Source: Ectocarpus siliculosus (lineage: Eukaryota > Sar > Phaeophyceae > Ectocarpales > Ectocarpaceae). Taken from it: 64,000 nucleotides of DNA. The DNA lies in assembly GCA_000310025.1 (NCBI GenBank), contig FN649727.1, forward strand, positions 8,660,813 through 8,724,812. The letters are read 5' to 3'. The notes under the pieces were generated by a model. The model ran no database searches. It saw only the letters and a program-made list of their open reading frames with translations, and was not told the DNA's origin. The position numbers and the translations under genes are program-made. Shown piece by piece: positions 11,401 through 21,545 of the stretch; the stretch's first letter is position 1, and every line of letters begins with the position of its first letter.

Positions 11401-13948
11401 CACCCCACACCCAGGTTCCCGCTGTAGCTCCAGCCCAAGAAAGGCGGTACCGGCAGTTGGCGATAGTTTTCGAAGGGCGCGTCGTTCGTCGCTGTTAACC
11501 CGCGTTTCGTCATCAAGCTTGGCAACATTACGTTCTGAATCTGGACCTCCCATGCGTATTTCATGGCGCATCTTTGCCGACAGAATCTGGTGGACGGCGT
11601 GGATGTTCCCCTGTCGATGACTCGCGCGGAGCTGGCGACGCTTTGCGAAGCCGAGCTCGGCGAGATTAGTAGCTTGGTGCGGGGTTGCCTAGAGGAGGCA
11701 GCCATTGATGCCGGGTCTCTTACGGGGGCTCAGGCTATTGGCGGGGGCTGCCGGATGCCGATCGTGCAGGATGTGGTTAAGGACGAGGTATGGTATGGTA
11801 TGGTGGTGCGCGCCCAGAAAGGTGGTTGGCGATGTACGGGCACGAGAAAAATGCCTGGTACTAGCCGGTTTGTGAATGCACGGGTGCTGTCTTGAGATTC
11901 GAGTCAATGTCTTCGATCGGTCACTTGGTGTGTCGTGTTTTGCACCGTTTCGAATAGTGTCTGTTCTGGGCTTGGCGTGTGCAACAGCACAAGCATTCGT
12001 GCACCTCCTGCTGGTGAAGTCTCGATGCCTCTCATGCCTCAAGTTGTGCTTTGCACCGCGGTTGCTTGATTCTTAGGTTTTACTTCATTGTCGCACATCT
12101 TCGCACCCTCTCTCCTGCTGTCGAGACATTGAGTGTTTTTCGTTGTACACCTTTCGAAATACAGCTTTTGTCCGCGTGCTTGAACCATCAGTGTCGCCTG
12201 CTACACGTTCTCAGTGCATGTTGCGTTTCAATGCGGTCGACGACATTAGGTGGGACTTCCGCTGGGATCGAGGCTAGACAGTGCTTCGCTAGCCTACGGA
12301 GCAGCTCTGTTGGCGCAGGGAGGGGAGTCGATGCAAGGTGGGCCAGGGTAGAGAGTGGCACTCAGTAGGGGGTGTAAACGAGTCCACTAGCTGGCTAGGT
12401 GTAGCCATGAACATTCATGTGCTGTCACATGAGGTCTATGCGTGATGGGGTTGTACGCCATGTGTGCACCTCATAACCTCGAGAGCGGCTCTCAGTGGGG
12501 TGTGCGAACAAGCCCACTGCATGCAACCATGAACCATATGTTTCTACGTGAGGTCTACGCGTAACGGGGGTTCATGTCCTGTGCGGATCTGCAAGGGATT
12601 GTTGCTCTATATCGCACAACAGCAGCAGAGACCCACCAAATGTGTTTTTTTAACGTACCGATGACTCACTCAGCTTCCGCCAGCAGTCTATCCCAATTGT
12701 TGGTGTTTCACGGAACGCACCAGATTCAACTGGAACGAACCGTTTCTGCTGCCGTCCGTCAACGTCGATCAGCGACAGAGGACGCCCTTGCGGCGGAGGG
12801 GATGTCCAAGGAGGAAATCATCAAGGCCGTCACTGACGAGCACGAGAGGCAGAAGGAAGACGCCGAGGTAGGGGGGGGTGGGGTTGAAGTGCCTTTTCCC
12901 GTGCCATGACGCTGTTTCGTAACGTCAGTCTCGCCGGAATGCGGCCTGTAGATGCACAAGCTTGTCGGAACGAGTCGTCCACGGAGCAGTCAGTTGCGGT
13001 AGGCTTTTTAAGACGAGGAGAACACTCGTGCAACTTCACAGCGTTCTCGAGGAATTGCCGATGGTGCAGCGAATTCTGGCCGGTTTTTCTCTGCTTCCTG
13101 CTTTCATCCCGACCTTCTATGGACCTGACCATGAGAACTACGGCCGCTCTGGGAACTCAGATTCTGCACACCCACTCCCGTCGACCAATTCATCAGCTAC
13201 AGCACCCATGCGGTGTTCCCACTAGACCTTGAGCGTGCGTCGGAAGCTCTTCCGCCATTTGTTGTTGAGTGCTTCAGAAGGCACAAGCAGAAATCCTCAT
13301 CCTGTCTCTTTTCTTGTGTGGGTGTAAATAATGCACTCGTGGTTCCTCTACGTCTCCTTCTGTGGCAGGTGCGCGCCATCGCCCTAGAGAGGAACGAGCT
13401 GGAATCCCTGCTGTTCGACATGGGTTCGGCCCCCAACAAGAAGCACGGAGAGCTCATCGACAAGTGAGGGTTTCAAATGTTACAAATGTTGTGTGTAGTT
13501 GACTCCCTGTCGGTAGGTCGTTGGGCGGCGTTTCCTACATGCTTGTCTGCGTGCTGACGCACGTGGGCACGTTCTTTTGTGTAAGCTGCATGGCTCTCTT
13601 CGTCAAGCCCGCCCAGTCATAGTGGGTTGGCACAAAACGGGAGGAATGTGGACGGGCGTGACTCGTGCTGTCTCGTCTTGGGCTGCCACTCAGCTCGATA
13701 CCTCGGATGCCATTTCTGACGATGTAAGTGTCTGCCGTTCCTCGTGAGCCGGTACACGTTCACTACTACACACGCTGGCATCGCCAAACGAGTTAACGCG
13801 CGCACCCGCCGCTGGGTGGTCTTCGCATGACGCCTTTGAGCAGGGAGGCCCTCAAGGCTGCTTTGGGAGGGCTAGAGGACTGGCTGTACAGCGAGGAGGC
13901 TGACGATGCCGATCTTGCTGCGCTCAAGACCAAGCGAAAAGAGGCGAG
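8495..13948 (+). CDS. Divergent Hsp70/Hsp110-type chaperone ATPase
   Basis: Exons with matching phases: 8495-8573 (ATG, VGIDLGGDRST = phosphate-1 loop region), 9111-9270 (NLVAFKARDRSIGEAA), 9907-10097 (RRAVLDAARIAGF), about 10405/10481-10777 (VIMVDVGRLQTTVVV = phosphate-2; LGAFHFDDRMFRHF), 11238-11360 (KKKYDHDV, RLLLACRRLRELLS), 11584-11787 (MTRAELATL; IGGGCRMPIVQDVV = adenosine motif), 12724-12867 (lid-like charged helix), 13369-13463 (ALERNELESLLFDMGS) and 13844-13948 (LEDWLYSEEADDADL). This order follows the Hsp70 nucleotide-binding domain and the C-terminal helical lid. GGD replaces the usual TT in loop 1, and loop 2 lacks GGGT, which is closer to Hsp110/atypical Hsp70 than to canonical Hsp70. 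I could not find the beta substrate-binding domain between 11788 and 12723. The protein may continue into the TPR exons from 15054. Confidence 0.78.
12361..12580. repeat. Two-copy imperfect tandem repeat in an intron
   Basis: Two diverged copies with a period of about 130 bp begin at 12361 and 12491. Both start CTCAGT-GGGG-TGT, continue through a CCATGAAC block and end in a GTGAGGTCTA/CATGAGGTCTA block followed by GGGGTT. They lie in the 936-bp intron of the Hsp70-type gene. Confidence 0.6.
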
Positions 13949-14131
13949 GTGTCGTTGTTTCTTTTTTTTTTAGCTCTTGATGAAGTGTGGTACATGCAAC
14001 GTTCCTACCGACGATGCCCTGTGCCTGGTATTGATTTGCTTGCGTTTCTCCGTAGGTGGGCGGTGAAATTACCACATCTAGGGGGACTCTCTGACTCGGG
14101 GACAGCCCGTTGTGTGTAGCGAGCAACCTCC

Positions 14132-14445
14132 CCAAATGGCGAAGCTGGATAGCAATGCGACAGGTCGGGCAGACACGGAGCGTGAGGCTTCGCGTGAACC
14201 GACTGAGCAGTGGGACGAAACCCATACGCTCAGTCGCTTCTCCACAAGAAGAACAAGAGGCAAAAGGCGTTCAAGAAGGCTGCTGCTTCTGCCGCTCAGC
14301 AACAGAAGACCGAAAAGGAAGGGTCTGCGTCAGTGGTGCCGAAAACCCCGACCAGAACCGACACCGCGCTCCGTGTCTGTCCCACCTGTTGCGATGCTGT
14401 TCAAATTCGACATTTGGGAAGTTGCATACCCTTTCGCCTCCGAAT
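14132..14445. repeat. Inverted repeat between Hsp70-type and TPR exons
   Basis: A segment near 14132-14192, read on the minus strand, resembles the plus strand near 14366-14425 at about 80% identity. Both contain CTCCGTGTCTG, ACCTGT and CATTTGGG in the same order. The arms are separated by about 175 bp, which include a Lys/Ala/Gln-rich open frame (KKNKRQKAFKKAAASAAQQQ, about 14240-14310). This could be a MITE-like hairpin or a local inverted duplication. Confidence 0.6.
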
Positions 14446-14497
14446 CAGAGCCCCGTGAATGCATATCCTTTCGCTACCGAACCAGAGCCCGTGAACG
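14426..14497. repeat. Two-copy 35-bp tandem repeat
   Basis: Two imperfect copies (GCATACCCTTTCGC... and GCATATCCTTTCGC...), each about 35 bp and ending in CCCGTGAA. In one frame they would read YPFASESEP and YPFATEPEP. They adjoin the right arm of the inverted repeat. Confidence 0.6.
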
Positions 14498-15053
14498 TGT
14501 TGAATTGTTTTACCGTCCACCAGCGGAGGTGTTCGTCTCTCGTTAGAGGGGGCGAGGAATGCCAAGCGTGGCCGACAAGCCAAATAGGTTCGAGAAAGGG
14601 TGAAAGAAAAGAGAGCGTGTTTCTTCGTGGACACTTTTCTTAGGTTCGAGATTTATCCGCATGGTCGCAGCATTCGGTGGATCTTGTCGGTAACAATCCT
14701 GGAACACCGGAAGAGCATCGTTCGTTAGGTCTCCAGATCTCTACTGACTGTGTGTGTGTTCGTCTATGTGTACCTCTAGGAAGATACCAATATCCTGGCT
14801 TCGACACAGTGAACGTGATATCCCGCCTACTTGTGAAACTTGCGGATACAGGAATCGATGCCCACACGCCGCACTGCTATCATATATAACGGTTATTATT
14901 ATAGTACATTTGAGCCATCTGCTTGTTGTGGTAAATGGTTGTTCCGTTTCGGGCTGCTGCTGCTGTGTCGTGGTAGATGTTTGGCCACCTCTCTCCACGT
15001 GCGTATTTATTGTTTGTTTGTTTTTTGTGCTCCGCGACCCGCCCGCTGTGCAG

Positions 15054-17021
15054 ATAGACGCTGAGCTGAAGGGTAATGTCGCCAAGGCGTTCTTTGAAGC
15101 GGTGGGAGCGGACAAGAAAAAGGTGGGCCTTCATCCACTTCACCGCGGTCGGTGTTTTTGTTCTGCACTCTGCACGCTTTTCAACTTGTCGTTTCTGGGA
15201 TGTGGACCAATCAAATTCGCTTGCTGAAGGTCGTTGTGGTGAGGTATGAACAATATTTCCGAGATTTTTCTTTCCTCGACCTTTTTTTTTTCTCACACGG
15301 GTACTGTAAGTAGCGTTACAGACATGGGACGATGGTTCTGATGTTACCATGCACGGGGTTTCAATAGGTGGAGGCTGAGATGGAAGCTGAAGCGAAGGCG
15401 TTCGAGGAGGAGAAAAAGAACAACCCGGAAGAGGGCGACGACCACGACACCCGAAAGCTGCCCAAGCCTGAGAGGATGCGTCTCGTGATGAAGAACAAGG
15501 AGGTGAAAGGCATCTTCTTTGAATCGTGAACAACGCTTGTTTCGTTGTAGGGTCGTTCAATTTTCGTGTGGTTGCAAGGATTGTATTGCGCTGTATATCG
15601 TTCAGATTATCAAGCTCCGCGGTGGGAGACCCCGAGACGTGTTGTCCCTCTGTCCGGTTAATCGATGGAGCGACATCTTCCCTGGGCACTCGTCAGACCT
15701 TCTCCCTGCTGCCCGCTATGCGTCGAATACCATCATCCTTGTGTACGGCGATGTTGACCGTCCCCTGCCCCCTTGTTGCCACGCAGGAAGGGACCGAGCT
15801 GTTCAAGGGTCAGAACTACCGCCAGGCCGGGGCGCGCTACTCCAAGGCCCTCACGCACGCCGCCAAGATGTTCGACCTCAACGCGGAAGAACAGAAGGAG
15901 GTCCATGCGGTGCAGCTCTCGCTCTACCTGAACCTGGCACAGTGCTACCTCAAGCTGCAGAGCTGGGACCAGGTACGCGCACACGGGCGGCAGAGAGGAG
16001 GTTTGGCCCTCTTGCAGCTTTGCACGATTGCTGCTGGGGATTTAACCTCGGCTTGGGAGAGGTCTGTCGAATGCTGTTTGGCTAGCCTGTACTCAACACG
16101 CTTGGGTTGTTTCGTCTTTCTTTCGTGTTTCGGTTGGCCTTTTGGCGATGGAGGTTTGGCTGGCCGTTAGCGCGGTGGAACAATACTGCGCATGAGAATA
16201 GAACCCACCGGCGCACCATGAAGAGGAGGGCAACATCAAACAGGGAGTGATGAGGAGAGTCTGCCCGTGTTTACCGCCGCCTCATAACGATGTTTGTGTG
16301 AATCGCCCGATGTCGTCGAAGGGCGCCTGGCATGCGACATGAAACACGCTCCACACACCGCCTCTTCCGCTACATTCCTTCGCCTCTGTATGGCGTTTAT
16401 ATCGATTTGTGACACTCCTCCAACATGAAAGGTGGTGAACAACTGCACCCTTGCGCTGAAGCTCGACGCCGAATCGAGCAAGGCGCTCTACCGTCGGGCG
16501 TACGCCCGTTTCACCAAGAAAGACTACGACAACGCCAAGACCGACCTTGACAAGGCGCTGGCATACGCCCCGGGGGACAAGGCTGTTGCGACACTGCTCA
16601 AGAAGGTGGGGCCGACGTTTTGTTTTCTTTTTCTTCGTAGCGTCGAACCTCGTACACTACTCTCTTTCTTCCTGAATGTTCTGTTTTAGGGGTACGAGAG
16701 GTGGAGAGCACGAGTTGCACGGCTTGATGGAACAAACTATGGGCTTGGGTTCTTGACGTGCAGCTGCGACGAGGATGGTCAAGATCTATCTCTCTACAGT
16801 ATCTTGAAGGCTTTGGATGTTAACCCTGTTCTGTTTGAAAACATTGGGCGGGCATGGTTAGTAGAGGGTTGGCGGCTTTGTTCACTGACGGTAGATGTAC
16901 CATTTGCCCCCTCATTGCACCCTGCCCACGGCGTATGCCTCCCCCCAACGAACAGGTGGACAGCGTTCTGAAGAAGCAGCAAGAGAAGGAGAAGAAAATG
17001 TGGAGCAAGGCATTCTCCTAG
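15054..17021 (+). CDS. TPR co-chaperone region (FKBP/Hsp-partner type)
   Basis: Five phase-0 exons: 15054-15122, 15368-15502, 15787-15972, 16432-16605 and 16956-17021 (TAG stop), 209 codons. First comes a charged linker (KAFEEEKKNNPEEGDD; RKLPKPERMR). Then follow three TPR-like helix pairs: EEGTELFKGQNYRQAGARYSKAL; LSLYLNLAQCYLKLQSWDQ joined to VVNNCTLALKLD; and KALYRRAYARFTKKDYDNAK. The end, KKQQEKEKKMWSKAFS, is the basic tail typical of Hsp90/Hsp70-binding TPR immunophilins such as FKBP51/52-type proteins. No FKBP or cyclophilin domain precedes it. Either it is the C-terminus of the Hsp70-type protein upstream (a chaperone-TPR fusion) or a separate gene whose first exon lies in 13949-15053. 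Confidence 0.75.
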
Positions 17022-17218
17022 CGTCGTGCTGGAGTCGGAAACATTGTCGAACAGTACAGCAGCGCCATGCGCATTTTTGTTGGGAAGTCGCATTCAGATC
17101 AGTCGCAACGGAGACAGATTGAGTGTTATGCCTGTCACAAGATTATGCATGTTGAAGGTTACAATACGTTATGGACTGCTTGCGGTAGTCGGTCCTGTAG
17201 ACGTTTTTTTTTTATTTA
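17022..17218. other. 3' flank of the TPR gene
   Basis: AT-richer sequence after the TAG stop, with no open frame worth calling. No clear AATAAA signal was seen. Confidence 0.3.
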
Positions 17219-17363
17219 CACACCTTGCACAACTATAAACAACTAGACTTTAGTTGGGTGAGGGTTCAACTACCCGTAGTTGAACGGAACTAACTAGTTG
17301 CACAAGATTCGAGCCAGTAGTTGATTGGCCAAACAAATACAACTATCGTAGTTGTAGGGTGTG
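17219..17363. repeat. MITE-like element with imperfect terminal inverted repeats
   Basis: The left end ACACCTTGCACAACTATA pairs imperfectly with the right end, whose complement reads CACACCCTACAACTACGATA. The interior carries further self-complementary words (AACTAGACTTTAGTTG; CAACTACCCGTAGTTG). It is about 145 bp with no coding capacity. This is consistent with a small non-autonomous DNA element; no target-site duplication could be defined. Confidence 0.5.
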
Positions 17364-18128
17364 AAAAGTTATTTCGGCTGCGCTACGGGGAAAGGTGTGT
17401 TGGATCAGCATTTTCGGGCGCCACGTTTACGTATGTATCGCGTCTTCGTGGATTCCATGCTGAAAATAGTGGATGGCAAAGCGCTCGTCCTGAAATCCGA
17501 TTTTTTCGGCATTTTGCGCCTTCATGAGGGTTTCCCAGTAGAGTGTCTCCCTCTTTGACTTGTTTTTTTATGCTTCGATAGTGGTTGCATTGCCGTGCAT
17601 GAATGATGTGTTCGGGGATCAAAATTGGACGGGGTGCGTGAAGCCAGACAAGTTGTGCCAAGTAAAGAAGAGACAGGGAAGGACACGGATGCAAGGCCTG
17701 CTTTAGTTACAACGGGAAGGACACACCGTTTGGGTTCTATCGATTTTCCCAACCCATTTCCTCACCGACCCTCTTCGGTTGCTTACTATGAGGGGGCAAT
17801 GGGAAAGAAAGGTGATACCTTGAACGAAAGATCGGTTTTGGTAAGACAGATTGTACAGCAACACGGCAGTGTGCTGGTGTAACCCCACAGCAGCAGTGTC
17901 CTGGTGTACAGCCAGCCATGTGTGTAACACTTATCTGTACAAATGAAATGAGTACATCGTGTTAATTTGTCCTTGCCTGTACAAGTACAGCAGACTGCTG
18001 TTCCCAAGCTCTAGCTTGGGTCTCAGTCGATCAAAAGTCTTTTTTTTCCGTCTGTGGAGTTTTCAGTAGCATAGCGGACCCCTTGCCCGACCGGGTCGAA
18101 AAGGCCGATCTCAGCCCACACTGCGAAC

Positions 18129-18776
18129 CTCCGAGAACTACCAGCAGTTCTGGGTAGCTGAGACGATTTCAAGACCTCTCACAGTCGTTTGAGCAGCTAT
18201 CGCTTGCTGTGGGGCGATAACCAGTTTCTCCGTCGACAAGAAGATCTGCGTTACATCGTCACCTGGGAACGACCAGATTGGTTGACTTACTTGTCGTTGA
18301 GGGTCCTCTTTTTATAGTTTTTTTTGTATAAGAGTCGTCTTCATTTTTTTCGCCGCCCGCGCGAAGCCTTCTTTTTTACAGATCTTTTTATATAGAGTCG
18401 TCTTCTTTTTTTCGCCGCCCGCCCCAAGCCTTGCTTGCTTCTCTCGTGTCCCGCGCCAAGCCTTGCTTGCTGGCCACGCTTCTCTCGAGATGCTGACCGA
18501 CCTCAGCACACAGCTGGACATTCTGTGTACATACAGCAGGAGCTGCTTTTGTTCTGTTGTTGTTGCAGCTTTCTGCATGGCTCTTTTGTGGTGCGAAAAT
18601 TAGCATTTATTTATTGTTGTTGTTGATGTGCGGACGAGAGGAAGAGAGTGGTAGGCAAAAGCAGTACGTACCTGCAAATCTCCGGCAACTACCAGCAGTT
18701 CTGGGTAGCTGAGACGATTTCAAGACCTCTCACAGTCGTTTGAGCAGCTATCGCTCGCTGTGGGGCGATAACCAGT
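18129..18776. repeat. 97-bp direct repeat pair
   Basis: 18129-18225 and 18680-18776 are nearly identical, from CTCCG..AACTACCAGCAG to GGGGCGATAACCAGT. They differ at only a few positions, such as CTTGCTGT versus CTCGCTGT. They are far better conserved than the other repeats in this block, so they are either more recent or under constraint. Confidence 0.85.
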
Positions 18777-18782
18777 GATTTT

Positions 18783-21545
18783 GTGATTTTCTTCCTTAGT
18801 CTATAGTGAGTGACCGTTGTACACATGCGGTGGCTGCTGTTATGCTCGGAAGATGCTGCAAAGGTCATAAGGTTATCGTCTCTGTCGCTTGGGCTGCACG
18901 CCGTGCTCGCGTAGGAGATGCGCATTCCTCATTTTTTCTCTGTGCCGATATCCATGAAGAAAAGCAACGGCAGCACGGTTGAAGATACAGACAACAGACG
19001 GTCCGCCATAGTTTTTTTTTTGTTTCCTTACATGCATGGATGGGTGGTAAAGCATCGCAAGCGTGTTGCTGCCTTACTTACCTTTAGTGTGCTGCGTAGT
19101 CGTAATTTGAGCGATAAGGGGTAGACGGCAGGACAATCTTATTTGCGTAGTGAGGTTTGACAACTGGTCGTTCGTGGAACGGTGCGCGTCTATCGCGACG
19201 GCAAGCGTATTGAGAAAATAGTTCGTCCGTGGTGCTTCTCGTCATCATTTTCTATTTCGTTGTGACTTCATACTTCATACCACAAGTGATGAAAGAGAGT
19301 CTCCACAGTTAGTTCGGAAACGGCGACTATATTTGGTTAGTTGCGTTTGTTGTTGCTGAGCACACATCGGATGTCGCCGTTCGTTACAGCCTGCGGTGGG
19401 CCACAGGGACGAGAGTGAGTGTCTTCGGTTAGGGTTAGGGTTAGGGTTAGGGTTAGGGTTGGGGTCTCGAGAGTTAATTAATGCCTTCTCTACGCTTTCT
19501 TCTGTTGGTCTACGTAGTAGTAGCACCTGTCTCTCTCTCGCCTATTATCGCCGTTGGGGTCCCAACAACATCGAACGTCAACCGCAATCGTTTTTCTTCT
19601 TGCTGAGTAATAAGAGGCTATTTGTGTAGTACGTACCCGGCTGCTGTATGTGAGGCTATGGGCGCTGCCTCTTTACTTGAAGCAACGGGGGCATGGCCCC
19701 TATACTGTTTGCTGCATGCTATGCTATGTGACAGCTTCCAGCGGTTCAGAGCGGCGACGGTGGTTTTCGTATGCTCTCTTTTGCCACCTCCCTGAAGCCT
19801 GTCGCGTCTGGCTAACTTGTCTTTGTCGTCCCTTCTTTTTTTTCTTTTTTTTCTTTAACATAGTCTATATTAAATTTTTCAGCTTTCTTTTTGGGGTCCG
19901 CCGGTCATCCGCCCACCACCCATTAGTTCAGTTTTAAATGTTGTTGTTGTTGTTGTCTTCGCATTAAAAACCGTTCCGATCTCTCTCTACCCAGTACCTT
20001 CATATGTCCGTACTGATCCAACACTTGATGCGGTCGATTCCTGTGGTCACAGGCCATCTTACCCTAAAGAGGTACGCTAAAACAAACTGGCCCCGAAAGG
20101 TCCGCAAGTCAATAAAAATCAACGACAGATATTCTTTGGAACGGGGTGTTGACTTGCCATGTCTATGACTCTGCAAGTTTCACAATTAATTTTGAAGCTT
20201 TTCTGAAGCTAGTTGAAACAGTAGTGTCATCGTTCGATATCCGTTCGGTGAGGAATCAATCGCAAATCATGACCCGTCCCCGAGTTTGAGCAGCTTCCGC
20301 CTCCTGGGGCCGGCACGAGTCGGCCTTCACTGCTGTACCTTGTCTGTTTCGCCATGGGAATGGCCGGTTCAAAGCGAAAGAGGGTCCTGCGTGCTGCGCG
20401 CCACCACCTTTTTTTTTTTGCGTTTGTTTGTTGTTGTGATTTTCTTCCTGAGTGACCGTTGTTGTACACAACATGCGGCTGCTGCTGTACACATACTTAC
20501 TTGCGGTTGCTGCAGTATATGCTCGGAATGAATGTGCTGAAAAGAAAGGTCGTAAGGTTATCGTCTCTGTTGTTTTGGGCTGCACGCGTTGCTCGCGTAG
20601 GCGATGCGCGTCTCCTACTTTTTTCCAGTGTCGTTGTCGGCAGCACAGTCAGTTGAAGAGACAAACAACAACAGACGGTCCGCCTTGTTTTGTTTTGCTG
20701 CATGCATGGGTGGTATGCATTGGCACGCGTGTTGCTTCCTTGCCTTGAGTCTGCTGCGTAGTCGTAATTTGAGCGATAAGTAAGGTAGATGGCAGCACAA
20801 TCTTAGATACTACGTAGTGAGGTATGATAACCAACAGCTCGTTCGTGCAGCGTTGCGCATCTATGGCGGACGGCAAGCGTATTGCGATAATAGTTCGTCC
20901 GTGGTGCTATGTAGTCGTGCTCTTTTTAGTTCTCACTTCCTACAACAAGATAGTCCACAGCTCGCACACGGCGACTGACTATATTTGTTTGTTCTTATGC
21001 TTGTTTGCTGTTGCTGAGCCGACATCGGATATCGCCGTTCGATACACAACGTGACATCATGTCTGACAGCCTGCGGCGGGCCAGAGGGACGAGAGTGAGT
21101 GTCTTCTCGAGAGGGTGAATGCCTTCTCTTCTCGAGAGAGTCAATGCCTTGTCTTCTCTCCGCTCTCTTATTTTTGTCTACCCCTCTTTCTCTCTCTCTC
21201 GCCTTTCGCCGGTAGGGTCCCAACAACATCGAACGTCAACCAACCGCAGTCGTTTCGCTTTTTGCTGAGTAAGAGGCTACCCGTGCATCCGGCTGCTGCA
21301 TGTGAAGCGATGGGCGTTATGCCAAGCAATGGACTTGGGCCCTACCTAATATTTGCTCCATATGTAGTGCTATGTGAGAGTTTCCAGCGGTCCGGAGCGA
21401 GCGGCGACGGTGCATTTCTTCTATGCGCTCTTTTGCCTCCTCCCTGAAGCCTGTCGCGTCTGGCTCGTTTGTTCTCGCTTCTTTCTTTCTTTTGTTTTTC
21501 ATGCTTTGTTTTTTGGGGTCCCCCGGTTCCTGTGTGCTCATCGGG
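18783..21545. repeat. Diverged 1.1-kb direct duplication
   Basis: Copy 1 is about 18783-19905 and copy 2 about 20437-21545. They share, in order, GTGATTTTCTTCCT, GTGACCGTTGT, GGTTATCGTCTCTGT, GCTGCACGC, GACGGTCCGCC, GTCGTAATTTGAGCGATAAG, GACGGCAAGCGTATTG, AATAGTTCGTCCGTGGTGCT, ACATCGGAT, ACGAGAGTGAGTGTCTTC, GTCCCAACAACATCGAACGT and CCTGAAGCCTGTCGCGTCTG. About 530 bp separates them. They could be long terminal repeats of a degenerate non-autonomous retroelement or a tandem satellite unit. No primer-binding site, gag/pol frame or target duplication was found. Confidence 0.8.
19429..19464 (+). repeat. Interstitial telomeric tract
   Basis: Five perfect TTAGGG units followed by one TTGGGG. The tract lies inside copy 1 of the 1.1-kb duplication, between GAGTGTCTTCGG and TCTCGAGAG. 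The second copy has the flanks joined directly (GAGTGTCTTCTCGAGAG), so the tract is an insertion relative to copy 2. TTAGGG is the telomere repeat type reported for brown algae. Confidence 0.9.

Noticed and set aside
14880-15689. Minus-strand open frame of 269 codons
   Set aside because: It lies antisense to two in-phase TPR-gene exons and the introns around them; its composition is a shadow of them and no family motif is present.
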